A stretch of 64,000 nt of DNA from Jeotgalibacillus marinus (GTDB taxonomy: Bacteria; Bacillota; Bacilli; Bacillales; Jeotgalibacillaceae). Position 1 is the first letter of the stretch, and each line of letters begins with the position of its first letter. The DNA lies in assembly GCF_040801915.1 (NCBI RefSeq), contig NZ_JBFMIA010000001.1:1-64000 (forward strand). The letters run 5' to 3'. The notes under the pieces were generated by a model. The model made no database searches. It was given only the letters and a program-made list of their open reading frames with translations, and was not told the origin of the DNA. The translations under genes were made by a program, and so were the position numbers. Positions 44,758 to 53,400 of this stretch are shown here, in pieces.

Positions 44758-44766
44758 ATTATATCA
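44758..44766 (-). promoter_or_regulatory. Extended -10 promoter candidate for cmk
   Basis: TGA-TATAAT on the minus strand: consensus -10 with TGn extension, about 35 bp before the cmk GTG. The -35 region is poor, as is common for extended -10 promoters. Confidence 0.6.
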
Positions 44767-44864
44767 TAATTCGACGTTTTTTTCTTCTTTCAAGAGAGTC
44801 GAAATTTAGACGAACTGTCAAAGAGCACCTCCCGATAATGTCGAGAAATGCTCTAATTTGGTTT

Positions 44865-45515
44865 TTATTGAGTTGTAAGCCCTTTTTGTCTCAACTGAAG
44901 TTGACATTCAAATATAAAACGGATAAGAAGTTGACGTTCTAGACTTGTTAAATCTAAAAACTTTATCGTACCTATTTGAATATTATTGTGAGACTTTATA
45001 CGGACAAAACGGCTTGTTGTTTTAATATATTGATTTTCACCCATTTTCATTGGCAAAACAAGAAAAATTTCAAGCTCTTCTTCTTTACGAAATTCAACAC
45101 CCTTGTGCAAAATAAAGGCAAGACCTCCAGCACTTAGATCGTGTGTAACTGTATGATACCAACGGCCATCCCCCCTGATGGCAACGTCGATCGCCATATC
45201 AATCCTTACATACTGACGACGTTGTATACGGCGGAATTCCTCATCTCCTGGGTAATGAAGTGAAACCATTGGAATTTTCCCTTTCACACGGTCTTGCACC
45301 TCTGTTTCAAATACAAACGCTGCTCTTTCACTTTGGGTGAAACTTGCTTTTAATTGCATTCCTTCACGTAAAAATACGGTTTTATCTGTCGCAATGTTAA
45401 TTGGATAATCAATATGGATTTTGGATCCATGAATTTCGACTACACGGCTACGGTATTTATCATCTGTATTTGTGTACATGGGTTCTAGAGTTAACTTCAT
45501 TCCTACTTTGAGCAT
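44865..45515 (-). CDS. ypfA: PilZ-domain c-di-GMP receptor YpfA (MotI/YcgR-like)
   Basis: Binds c-di-GMP and, in B. subtilis, acts as a clutch on the flagellar stator. N-terminal YcgR-N domain (about residues 1-95), then the PilZ domain with the c-di-GMP signature RRQYVRID (RXXXR) and the DLSAGG motif near residues 135-140. ATG 45515 with AGGGAG at nine nt gives 216 residues, the usual length; the frame is open further upstream without a site. Together with cheR it points to flagellar motility. Confidence 0.92.
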   Translation of the reverse strand: MLKVGMKLTLEPMYTNTDDKYRSRVVEIHGSKIHIDYPINIATDKTVFLREGMQLKASFTQSERAAFVFETEVQDRVKGKIPMVSLHYPGDEEFRRIQRRQYVRIDMAIDVAIRGDGRWYHTVTHDLSAGGLAFILHKGVEFRKEEELEIFLVLPMKMGENQYIKTTSRFVRIKSHNNIQIGTIKFLDLTSLERQLLIRFIFECQLQLRQKGLTTQ

Positions 45516-45639
45516 GGAAAAGCACTCCCTATCGTTATCTTTCAATTCTGACTCTATTATGTCATGAAAAGTAAGGGTTTCCAATAAGAACTGTTGCTAA
45601 GATAGGAATTATATCCGGGACTGAGCAAGCCCCTTCCAC

Positions 45640-45747
45640 TTTACTTGCGATGTCTAGCTTCAGCATCCAGACACTCGGGTCATAAGGGAACCGACTGCGG
45701 TGGTAAGATTATGCCGATCGAGGCTGAACGCCTGCTTACGCTTTTTT
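45640..45747. repeat. Dispersed intergenic repeat, copy A
   Basis: This copy, 3' of ypeB, shares the blocks ccgactgcggtggtaag (45691-45707) and gcctgcttacgctttttt (45730-45747) with the inverted copy at 53155-53250, and tctagcttc plus tcgggtcata with the sequence at about 34700-34730. It contains no ORF. Confidence 0.7.
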
Positions 45748-45749
45748 CT

Positions 45750-47072
45750 TTATAATTTTTCAACTTTCTCTTCTTGCCCATTTTGACTGTTTATGAAGAT
45801 TCTGAACGTATCTTCCCCAAGTGTTCCAATGAATTCGTGGCTGAGTACTTCGTCTCCCATTTCATTTCGGATTATGGCAAGTCTTGATTCGTGAACCTTA
45901 AAATTAGAATGGAGTTGCTCAAGCGCTTCAGATTCTGTGATCGCAGGTTCTTCTATTTGTCTTGCTTCACCGTTTTTCAAATAATCCATTCCCAGGAATC
46001 CAATCACTTCACCGTTATCTAGCGCTACTTTTAAATGAATCGAATCTGAATTAACATAGATATTTTGTGGTTCAATAAGTCGTATAAAGGTCAACACAGC
46101 AACCCCATCATCTTGTCGACTGTTTTCAAGAACTACGTCATCAAATCCCTGTTCTTTTAAAAAGGCAGCTCCCTTTTCGCCTGCTTCATAAAGACTTAAT
46201 GTTTCTTTTTCTATTTCACGACTTAGAAGATAATAAAGAGGATACCCACCTTTTTTCGTTAAGTCCATTGTTGCATGATTACCTTTTTCAGTTTCCCAAT
46301 AAACAGAATAGAAAGGATAATCTGCTCCATCTAAGCTTTCTGTTACTTCCATCTCAGTACCTTCTTTGGTTCCTGTAAAATCTTGTACTTTTGTCATTGC
46401 TTCTTTATCTGTTATTTCTTTACCTTCAATGTGTGATAGTTGTATTCTTCGTTGTTCAGCTGTTTCTTGCTCTGTCATAACAAAACTCTCGGCCGTATAT
46501 CCTTCAACAGATTTATCTACCGCCTTAAAGCCATCAATCACTGAATTATCTTTAACTTCATCAGCTGTTGCAAGAAGTACTTCCAGGTCCGCCCACCGCA
46601 ATTGCTCTGTTAAAACTTCATTTTGTATACTTCTTAGCTCGTATTGTATGTCAGCTGCTTGGGAATAGAGAGTTTCGAGTTTGGCGTATTCATCGTCTGA
46701 TAATGGTGTTGATTCAAAATCTCTGACAGCTGCTTTATAGCTAAAATCACCGATTTTTGTTAGGAAGCCTTCCAGTTCATTAAAAGGCAATAATCCAAGT
46801 GGAAGTTGGCCAATCCCTGAATGGACTAACGAGGTCAATCGCCACACTTCTGTTAATGCAGGTGTTAAACTTTTTCCTGCATTCATCGCAAGTGTTGAAC
46901 CTATTTCATCATGTAAAAGGTCCATTTGATAGTTAACCTCGTGAAATGCGCGTTGGTACTGATTTTCCATATGGACTCTGAGTGCGTCTTTTTGAGTCTT
47001 TTGATACATTCCCCATGAAACGGCTGCAAAAACTGCGATAAATAGCACAGATAGAATGAGGGTTTTCTTCAT
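45750..47072 (-). CDS. ypeB: Germination protein YpeB
   Basis: Required for localisation and stability of the cortex hydrolase SleB in the spore. One N-terminal membrane anchor (about residues 4-22), an N-terminal helical domain (to about 230) and PepSY-type repeats in the C-terminal half (EKETLSLYEAGEKGAAFLKEQGFDDVVLENS, TESEALEQLHSNFKVHESRLAII). ATG 47072 follows AAGGAAGG by nine nt and gives 440 residues; the longer frame runs back into sleB. 16 bp after sleB, same operon. Confidence 0.95.
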   Translation of the reverse strand: MKKTLILSVLFIAVFAAVSWGMYQKTQKDALRVHMENQYQRAFHEVNYQMDLLHDEIGSTLAMNAGKSLTPALTEVWRLTSLVHSGIGQLPLGLLPFNELEGFLTKIGDFSYKAAVRDFESTPLSDDEYAKLETLYSQAADIQYELRSIQNEVLTEQLRWADLEVLLATADEVKDNSVIDGFKAVDKSVEGYTAESFVMTEQETAEQRRIQLSHIEGKEITDKEAMTKVQDFTGTKEGTEMEVTESLDGADYPFYSVYWETEKGNHATMDLTKKGGYPLYYLLSREIEKETLSLYEAGEKGAAFLKEQGFDDVVLENSRQDDGVAVLTFIRLIEPQNIYVNSDSIHLKVALDNGEVIGFLGMDYLKNGEARQIEEPAITESEALEQLHSNFKVHESRLAIIRNEMGDEVLSHEFIGTLGEDTFRIFINSQNGQEEKVEKL

Positions 47073-47088
47073 AATTAACATCCTTCCT

Positions 47089-47868
47089 TTAGAGACCGAA
47101 TATATGTTGTCCAATTTTTTTGATTTGTGGTCTTCCCCATATCCAACCACTTGTTGCGGTATCAGGATTAAAGTAATAGAGTGCATTCTCTGAAGGATCC
47201 CAGCCGTTTATTGCATCCAGAACCGCACGCCTCGCTTGCTCATTTGGCTCCAACCAAATTTGCCCGTCAGCAACTGCTGTAAACGCCAACGGCTCAAAAA
47301 TAACACCTGAAGCTGTGTTTGGAAATTGTTCAGCTTGAATGCGGTTTAATATAACCGCCGCAACAGCTACCTGACCAACATAAGGTTCTCCTCGTGCTTC
47401 ACCATACACAGCGTTTGCCATTAGCTGAATATCATTATCAGAATAACCAGCTGGATACTTCGGTGCTTTGGTAGGTACTGCTTTTCCTTTTTCTACTTGT
47501 TGCTCTTTGGGAACCCCCCCGTAATGCGTAAACCGATTTCCCTGCTCGATATTTGACCTCACATAACTTTCATCATAGTCTGTTACATTTACAAGTTGGT
47601 CTCGCGTTGTTTGACCTGCAAATCCATCAATATCTAAGCCATAGTCTTGTTGAAAGTTTCTAAGCGCCCAATACGTTCCCCAGCCAAAGTCAGCATCAAT
47701 TTGCCCTTCATAATAGCCAATATATTGAAGCCTTGATTGAAGTTCCATAACGTCATCACCAAAAGCTCCACGTTGAATCACTTGACCACTAAAGGCATGT
47801 GATTCATTCGTGTAAAAAAAACCTTGTACCATCACCAATGCCATAATAAATAATCCACATCGTTTCAC
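47089..47868 (-). CDS. sleB: Spore cortex-lytic enzyme SleB
   Basis: Lytic transglycosylase that degrades muramic-lactam cortex peptidoglycan during germination. Signal peptide 1-26 (ending near SHA-FSG), PG_binding_1 domain about 35-92 (GDDVMELQSRLQYIGYYEGQIDADFG), linker, and Hydrolase_2 catalytic domain about 145-259 (ANAVYGEARGEPYVGQVAVAAVILNRI with the catalytic Glu). The start is GTG, nine nt after GGAGG. Preceded by a sigma-G type promoter. 259 residues. Confidence 0.96.
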   Translation of the reverse strand: MKRCGLFIMALVMVQGFFYTNESHAFSGQVIQRGAFGDDVMELQSRLQYIGYYEGQIDADFGWGTYWALRNFQQDYGLDIDGFAGQTTRDQLVNVTDYDESYVRSNIEQGNRFTHYGGVPKEQQVEKGKAVPTKAPKYPAGYSDNDIQLMANAVYGEARGEPYVGQVAVAAVILNRIQAEQFPNTASGVIFEPLAFTAVADGQIWLEPNEQARRAVLDAINGWDPSENALYYFNPDTATSGWIWGRPQIKKIGQHIFGL

Positions 47869-47907
47869 TTTTTTGTACCTCCGTTCTATTAACTAATCAT
47901 CCGAAGT

Positions 47908-47938
47908 TAGTATAAACGTCATTAGAATGGACTATACA
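47908..47938 (-). promoter_or_regulatory. Sigma-G type promoter candidate for sleB-ypeB
   Basis: On the minus strand: -35 TGTATA (47933-47938), 18-bp spacer, -10 TATACTA (47908-47914). This fits the forespore sigma-G consensus (TGAATA, 17-18 bp, CATACTA) at one mismatch per element. sleB-ypeB is a known sigma-G operon in B. subtilis. Confidence 0.65.
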
Positions 47939-47944
47939 TACACA

Positions 47945-47987
47945 CAAAAAAGCCAGCAATGCTTCTTAAAAGAAACGTTGCTAGCCT
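47945..47987 (-). terminator. Terminator after prsW
   Basis: Arms 47950-47959 and 47978-47987 pair imperfectly, with a T-run on the minus strand. The prsW stop lies in the stem. Confidence 0.7.
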
Positions 47988-48658
47988 CCGATGTTAATTT
48001 TATTATGATGTAATTCCGTCAAACTGTGAGCTTTCTTGACTTTCCATAGTCCAAGCCACCATAAAAACAGCATAAATGGAATGATATAATATACCCAATG
48101 ACGACTACTCATGAGAATAAAATCGTATAAACCGTGTAATCCTACCGGAATGAAAAGTGAAAGAACCAATAATCTTTTGCGTTTCGTTGATAGTGAGAAT
48201 TTCGCTTTTCCCACATAAAAACCCATGATAACTCCAAACAGTGCATGGCTAGATACAGGTAACAACGCCCGACCAAACGCTGATTCTAATCCATTTACTG
48301 CCAGAAACAGCACATTCTCAAATGTCGCAAACCCTAAAGAGACAGCTGCACCGTATACAATGCCATCATACGGATCATCAAATTCAATAAGATGGAAAAT
48401 AAAAAAGTATAGAATAAACCATTTAAAAAATTCTTCTAAAAGACCGAATGAAATCAACGAACGAAAGAATATTGTCGAAAAAATTTGTTCTGTTTCAAGT
48501 ACATATTGAACAAACATAATTGGAAAGGTAATCGCTAATCCTAAAATAAATGCTCGAAGAACTGACCTTATAGGCTCAGTATCATACTGATCTCTCAAAT
48601 AAAAATAACTAAGAAGAGCTAAGCCTGGGGCAATCGCAGCAGAGATGATCGCAAGCAT
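47981..48658 (-). CDS. prsW: Membrane protease PrsW
   Basis: Site-1 protease that in B. subtilis cleaves the anti-sigma-W factor RsiW in response to envelope stress. The 225-residue protein has six to seven membrane helices and the conserved residues EEFFKW, HALFGVIMG and HGLYDF of the PrsW/CPBP-related family. ATG 48658 has AGAGG at seven nt; a TTG six codons earlier overlaps that site. It is divergent from ansA. Confidence 0.92.
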   Translation of the reverse strand: MLAIISAAIAPGLALLSYFYLRDQYDTEPIRSVLRAFILGLAITFPIMFVQYVLETEQIFSTIFFRSLISFGLLEEFFKWFILYFFIFHLIEFDDPYDGIVYGAAVSLGFATFENVLFLAVNGLESAFGRALLPVSSHALFGVIMGFYVGKAKFSLSTKRKRLLVLSLFIPVGLHGLYDFILMSSRHWVYYIIPFMLFLWWLGLWKVKKAHSLTELHHNKINIGG

Positions 48659-48745
48659 AAAAGTGCCTCTTTTCAATCTGTTTTTCTCATCGTATCATGT
48701 ATAGGGACGGTTTAACATAGAAAAACGTGCTATGGAGGGAATGAA

Positions 48746-49720
48746 ATGTCAAAAAAACAAATATTATTAATTCATACAGGTGGAACCATCTCAATGGCAA
48801 AGGACAAGCAAAGTGGTGCTGTTTTACCTAGCCAACAAAACCCGATGGAAGAACAATCTACTCAAGTAGGTGATTACGCTGATTTGCTGATTGAAACACC
48901 TTTTACACTTCCTTCTCCACATATTACACCGGATCATATGCTGACAATTAAACGGTTAATTGAAAAATGTTATTTAGAATCTGGTATAGAGGGGGTTGTC
49001 ATTACACACGGAACCGACACACTTGAAGAAACTGCTTATTTTCTTGACCTAACTGTTCGGTTATCTATCCCGATTGTACTGACAGGTGCCATGCGTTCAT
49101 CAAACGAAATTGGTTCAGATGGATTATACAATTTAATTAGCTCAGTACGTGTTGCCTCATGCAACGAAGCATATGGAAAAGGTGTACTTGTCGTTTTAAA
49201 TGATGAAATTCATACGGCTATAAACGTTACAAAAACACACGCAAGTAATGTATCCACTTTTCAAAGTCCTCAATATGGACCGATCGGCACTGTAACAAAG
49301 AGCGGGGTTATTTTTCATCACACACCAAAGCTAGATCGAAAATATACATTGACCGCAGCGAATAAAAAAGTGACGATTTTAAAATCGTATGCTGGGATGG
49401 ATTCGCAGTTGTTTTCAAGTTTATATGAAATGGGTTTTAATGGAGTTGTTGTGGAAGCGCTAGGACAAGGTAATTTGCCACCCGGTGCTGTTGAAGGTAT
49501 TCAGTTCCTCATTAATCACAACATCCCCGTAGTTCTCGTATCTAGATGCTTTAACGGCATTGCACAAGATGTCTACGGCTATGATGGCGGCGGACGTCAT
49601 TTAAAAGAACTCGGTGTTATTTTTTCAAATGGACTGAACGGTCAAAAGGCAAGAATTAAATTGATGATTGTTTTAGCTCAATCGTCAGACCATACCTTCA
49701 TTGCAGATATGTTTGAGTAA
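48746..49720 (+). CDS. ansA: L-asparaginase, type I
   Basis: Hydrolyses asparagine to aspartate and ammonia. In 324 residues it has both catalytic threonine motifs: HTGGTIS (Thr14 region) and THGTDTLEETAYFLDL, plus the dimer-interface LTGAMRSSNEIGSDG. Cytosolic, without signal peptide, so of the type I kind. ATG after GGAGGG. Stands alone on the plus strand between the divergent prsW and convergent ypdA. Confidence 0.95.
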   Translation: MSKKQILLIHTGGTISMAKDKQSGAVLPSQQNPMEEQSTQVGDYADLLIETPFTLPSPHITPDHMLTIKRLIEKCYLESGIEGVVITHGTDTLEETAYFLDLTVRLSIPIVLTGAMRSSNEIGSDGLYNLISSVRVASCNEAYGKGVLVVLNDEIHTAINVTKTHASNVSTFQSPQYGPIGTVTKSGVIFHHTPKLDRKYTLTAANKKVTILKSYAGMDSQLFSSLYEMGFNGVVVEALGQGNLPPGAVEGIQFLINHNIPVVLVSRCFNGIAQDVYGYDGGGRHLKELGVIFSNGLNGQKARIKLMIVLAQSSDHTFIADMFE

Positions 49721-49724
49721 CCTC

Positions 49725-49754
49725 AAAAGCCCTCACATTGATGTGAGGGCTTTT
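49725..49754. terminator. Bidirectional terminator between ansA and ypdA
   Basis: A perfect 13-bp stem (49725-49737 with 49742-49754) around TTGA, A-run on one side and T-run on the other. Confidence 0.92.
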
Positions 49755-49764
49755 CAATAGATAA

Positions 49765-50742
49765 TCACTCAGAAATAGAGCGATTATCTATCATTGACTG
49801 GGCAATTTGTTCACCATGAAAGCGACCATTTTCAATAAAGATTTCATTGGCATTGTTTCCGGCTGCAATGACACCTGCGATATAAATACCTTCTACGTTA
49901 GTCTCCATTGTTTCCGGGTTGTAAAGCGGTCGACCAGATTCCTCGTCAATCCTTACACCCATCTTTTTAAGAAATGGATGATCTGGATGGTAGCCAATCA
50001 TGGCAAAAACAAAGTCATTTTTCAGGTCATGCTCCTGACCCTGATAGGAATAATAAATCTTATCTTCTTCTATTCTTGTCACTTCGGATTCAAACACAAT
50101 ATCTACAGTACCATTTTTTACGAGTGCTTCGAATTGGGGTAGAATCCACGGCTTAATGCTTTTAGAATACTCCGAACCACGATAAAAAACGGTTACTCTT
50201 GCACCTGCTTTTTGCAATTCTATCGCTGCGTCCACAGCTGAATTTTTCCCACCGATCACCGCAACATCTGTATCGAAATAAGGGTGCGCTTCTTTAAAAT
50301 AATGCTGAACTTTCGAGCGTTTCTCACCAGGAACATTCAATGCATTTGGATGATCATAATAGCCAGTCGCGATGACGATTTGGTTGGCTGAATAAAGGCC
50401 TTTTGATGTCTGTACATGAAAAAGACCTGCCTGAGATCGCGAAATTTCATTTACTGTTTCAAAACGGTTAATTCGCAAACCCATTCTTTGCACTACTTCT
50501 CTATAATAGACGAGGGCTTGGTTCCTTTTCGGCTTATGTTGTTCGATAATAAATGGAACATCCCCGATCTCTAGCTTTTCACTCGATGAAAAAAATGTCT
50601 GGTGAGTAGGATAGTGATAGATGGCATTAACAATGTTCCCTTTTTCTATAATCAGTGGGTTAACGTTATGTTTTTTTAGCGCAATAGCTGTTGCTAGACC
50701 ACACGGACCCCCACCTACAATGATAACTTTTTCATGCTCCAT
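49765..50742 (-). CDS. ypdA: Bacilliredoxin reductase YpdA (bacillithiol disulfide reductase)
   Basis: FAD/NADPH flavoprotein that recycles oxidised bacillithiol and bacilliredoxins. The 325-residue protein has the FAD-binding GGGPCGLATAIALKKH (residues 10-25) with the conserved Cys14, the NADPH-binding VIGGKNSAVDAAIELQKAG and a C-terminal FAD motif in VEGIYIAGVIAAG. No CXXC thioredoxin reductase motif, as expected for YpdA. It fits the bshA and bshB1 genes at 12.9-14.7 kb. Confidence 0.95.
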   Translation of the reverse strand: MEHEKVIIVGGGPCGLATAIALKKHNVNPLIIEKGNIVNAIYHYPTHQTFFSSSEKLEIGDVPFIIEQHKPKRNQALVYYREVVQRMGLRINRFETVNEISRSQAGLFHVQTSKGLYSANQIVIATGYYDHPNALNVPGEKRSKVQHYFKEAHPYFDTDVAVIGGKNSAVDAAIELQKAGARVTVFYRGSEYSKSIKPWILPQFEALVKNGTVDIVFESEVTRIEEDKIYYSYQGQEHDLKNDFVFAMIGYHPDHPFLKKMGVRIDEESGRPLYNPETMETNVEGIYIAGVIAAGNNANEIFIENGRFHGEQIAQSMIDNRSISE

Positions 50743-50789
50743 GACTCGTCACTCCCACTTTAAGAAAATCCTTTTATGAGGAAAGGAAA

Positions 50790-50819
50790 AATCCCCTACC
50801 TTATATAGGATAGGGGATT
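50790..50819 (-). terminator. Terminator after gudB
   Basis: A 9-bp stem (50790-50798 with 50811-50819), T-run on the minus strand. Confidence 0.8.
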
Positions 50820-50868
50820 GGAAAAGTGTTTTCAATTATCAAGCCTTATGATTGTTGTAGCCTTTTGG

Positions 50869-52146
50869 TTAAATCCATCCTCTAAAGCGACTTGCTTCTG
50901 CCATTTTGCGTACACCAACCATATAAGCTGCTAGTCTCATATCCACTTTTCTTGATTGTGAAGCTTGGTATATGGCTTCAAATGAACGTACCATAACATG
51001 CTCAAGCTTTTCTTTAACTTCTTCTTCTGGCCAGTAATAACCCTGATTGTTTTGCACCCACTCGAAATAAGAAACCGTTACACCACCAGCTGAAGCGAGC
51101 ACATCTGGCACGAGTAAAATTCCACGGTCAGTAAGAATTTTTGTTGCCTCAAGTGTTGTTGGACCGTTTGCCGCTTCAACAACGATACTTGCTTTGATTT
51201 TATGTGCATTGTCTTCCCGAATTTGGTTCTCAATTGCAGCTGGTACTAAAATATCACAATCCAGCTCAAGTAGTTCATCATTTGTAAGAGTAGAGTCAAA
51301 TAATTTAGTTACGGTTCCAAAGCTATCTCTGCGATCAAGTAGATAATCGATGTCTAATCCTTCAGGATCATGAAGTGCACCATAAGCATCTGAGATTCCG
51401 ATCACCTTAGCACCAGCATCATGCATAAATTTCGCTAAGAAACTCCCAGCATTTCCGAAACCTTGGACTACAACTCGAGCACCTTGGATCGATATACCTC
51501 GCTTTTTAGCTGCTTCACGAATACAAATCGTAACACCTTTTGCAGTAGCAGTTTCGCGTCCATGAGATCCACCTAGTACAAACGGTTTACCCGTAATAAA
51601 GCCCGGTGAATTAAATTCATCAATTCGACTGTACTCGTCCATCATCCATGCCATAATTTGGGAGTTCGTAAACACGTCTGGAGCGGGTATATCTTTGTTT
51701 GGTCCTACGATTTGACTGATTGCTCGAACATAGCCTCGACTAAGTGTTTCAAGTTCTCTAAAAGACATTTCGCGTGGATCACAAATGATACCACCTTTTC
51801 CTCCACCATAAGGCAGATCAACAATGCCACATTTTAAACTCATCCAAATTGATAAAGCTTTTACTTCTTTCTCGGAGACATTCGGATGGAAACGTATACC
51901 ACCTTTAGTTGGTCCAACAGCATCATTATGTTGCGCACGATAGCCAGTAAAAACTTTGACTTTTCCATCATCCATTCGAACTGGTATTTTCACTGTCATC
52001 ATTCGAATTGGTTCTTTTAACAATTCATATACTTCTTCAGAGTATCCTAATTTATTTAACGCATTATGAATCACCGTTTGCGTTGATTTTAATACATCAT
52101 AAGTAGCGCTTTCAGAAGAATGATCTGACCCTTTCTCGGTTACCAT
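50869..52146 (-). CDS. gudB: Glutamate dehydrogenase, NAD-type
   Basis: Oxidative deamination of glutamate to 2-oxoglutarate. 425 residues with the catalytic core WMSLKCGIVDLPYGGGKGGI (binding Lys residues), APDVFTNSQIMAWMMDEYS and the NAD-binding GFGNAGSFLAKFM. The region of the B. subtilis gudB cryptic duplication (a three-residue insertion) appears normal here, so the enzyme should be active. ATG 52146 follows GGGAGG at seven nt. Could equally be called rocG by sequence; position supports gudB. Confidence 0.93.
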   Translation of the reverse strand: MVTEKGSDHSSESATYDVLKSTQTVIHNALNKLGYSEEVYELLKEPIRMMTVKIPVRMDDGKVKVFTGYRAQHNDAVGPTKGGIRFHPNVSEKEVKALSIWMSLKCGIVDLPYGGGKGGIICDPREMSFRELETLSRGYVRAISQIVGPNKDIPAPDVFTNSQIMAWMMDEYSRIDEFNSPGFITGKPFVLGGSHGRETATAKGVTICIREAAKKRGISIQGARVVVQGFGNAGSFLAKFMHDAGAKVIGISDAYGALHDPEGLDIDYLLDRRDSFGTVTKLFDSTLTNDELLELDCDILVPAAIENQIREDNAHKIKASIVVEAANGPTTLEATKILTDRGILLVPDVLASAGGVTVSYFEWVQNNQGYYWPEEEVKEKLEHVMVRSFEAIYQASQSRKVDMRLAAYMVGVRKMAEASRFRGWI

Positions 52147-52280
52147 TTGTAAACCTCCCAGTTTCTGTAGAACTTTGACGGAACCATCCATCTTTCATGA
52201 CATAGTATACACGGTTTACCTACTATATGAAAGATGAAATTCTAGTTTTTTTAAAGCGCTCTCATTTATAAAAAAAACAA

Positions 52281-52316
52281 AAATACCTTTCAAACAAACC
52301 AATCGAGAAGGTATTT
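52281..52316 (-). terminator. Terminator after the ypbG gene
   Basis: A 9-bp stem (52281-52289 with 52308-52316) and a long T-rich tail on the minus strand. Confidence 0.8.
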
Positions 52317-52349
52317 CCCGTTAAAGTTGTTCCCTAACTAATTTTCCAT

Positions 52350-53138
52350 TTAATGTAATGTCGATTCATCACTCTTTTTATTTTGCAAGATAATATGATG
52401 CGTTTCAGATTTGGCTCCTAATCTAAACGGTACAAGTGTTGTACCAAATCCATTACTAATAAGGTGGATGCTGTTACTATTGACAGTAGTCATGCCTCCT
52501 TTATCATAGGGACTATAATCAAATAAACGTATTTGGCCTCCATGTGTATGACCACTTACAATAAAGTCAATTGTCTTCTGTTGATCGTCTAATTTATGGA
52601 TGACTCTTGGGTCATGGCTCATTAATACGATAAGATCCTCATTATCTATTTCACTTATTGCTCTTTTTAAATCATCCTTTTGATAATTAATATCTCCAAT
52701 CCCTGCAAGCCAAATTGATTGTCCATCCTCTAAGTGCCACTTCACTGCTTTATTTTCAAGAATTGTTACCTCATATTTCAGCAATAATGATTCTAATCGA
52801 TCTTTTTCCACTTCTTCGTCATTATTTCCAAACACAAAGAACACTGGCGCTACTTCTTTCAGGAGTCGAATATTATGTTCGACTCTTGAAAACGGAACAC
52901 CCTTTTCCATAATATCGCCACCAATCATGACAATATCCGTTGGTGGAACCTTTTTAATCCATTTTTCAGAAATAGATCTTCTATGTATATCTGAAATAAA
53001 AAAGATCGATAATTCACTTGATGATGTATATCGATTTAACCGGATTGAGGTTGAGACAACATTTTTTTCAAATGCCCGTTTCAACATAAACAAACCAAAA
53101 GACAAACCTGATAAAAGTACAAAAAACCAAGATTTCAT
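52350..53138 (-). CDS. ypbG: Membrane-anchored metallophosphoesterase YpbG
   Basis: Calcineurin-like phosphoesterase of 262 residues with an N-terminal signal/anchor (about 1-18). Metal ligands in order: FISDIHR, GGDIMEKG, FGNNDEE, MSHDPR and SGHTHGGQIRLF. This is the DXH-X(n)-GDXX-X(n)-GNHD/E-type pattern with Asn-Asp in place of the usual Asn-His. Substrate unknown; matches the Bacillus YpbG position near gudB. ATG after AGGAGG. Confidence 0.85.
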   Translation of the reverse strand: MKSWFFVLLSGLSFGLFMLKRAFEKNVVSTSIRLNRYTSSSELSIFFISDIHRRSISEKWIKKVPPTDIVMIGGDIMEKGVPFSRVEHNIRLLKEVAPVFFVFGNNDEEVEKDRLESLLLKYEVTILENKAVKWHLEDGQSIWLAGIGDINYQKDDLKRAISEIDNEDLIVLMSHDPRVIHKLDDQQKTIDFIVSGHTHGGQIRLFDYSPYDKGGMTTVNSNSIHLISNGFGTTLVPFRLGAKSETHHIILQNKKSDESTLH

Positions 53139-53154
53139 AATAACCTCCTATCTT

Positions 53155-53250
53155 AAAAGCGCAAGCAGGCGATCAGCGTATGGGTAGCCGGCGAGTAGGG
53201 CGTTCTTTACCACCGCAGTCGGATCACTTACAAGACTGCCTGCTTGCGCT
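53155..53250. repeat. Dispersed intergenic repeat, copy B, with inverted ends
   Basis: A 96-bp element whose ends are a perfect 13-bp inverted repeat (agcgcaagcaggc at 53158-53170, gcctgcttgcgct at 53238-53250). Its inside carries ctttaccaccgcagtcgg (53205-53222), the reverse complement of the block in copy A at 45691-45707. It has no ORF and lies between the CBS-domain gene and ypbG, in inverse orientation to copy A. Confidence 0.8.
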
Positions 53251-53357
53251 GGATGAAGTGAAATCTGCTTTGTTCAGACCCAAAACATATAAAAGCGTTT
53301 ATGCACGGAACTAGATTCTGTCATAAGAAATTACTTAACTTTCCTAAACAAATAAAA

Positions 53358-53393
53358 ACATTTCCTTTGCTACACATGTAGCAAAGGAAATGT
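53358..53393 (-). terminator. Terminator after the CBS-domain gene
   Basis: A perfect 16-bp stem (53358-53373 with 53378-53393) around ACAT, with a T-run on the minus strand. Confidence 0.92.
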
Positions 53394-53400
53394 AGTTAAT

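Noticed and set aside
44822..44854. Hairpin after ypfA as a terminator
   Set aside because: Only a 6-bp stem and no real T-run on the minus strand; too weak to list.
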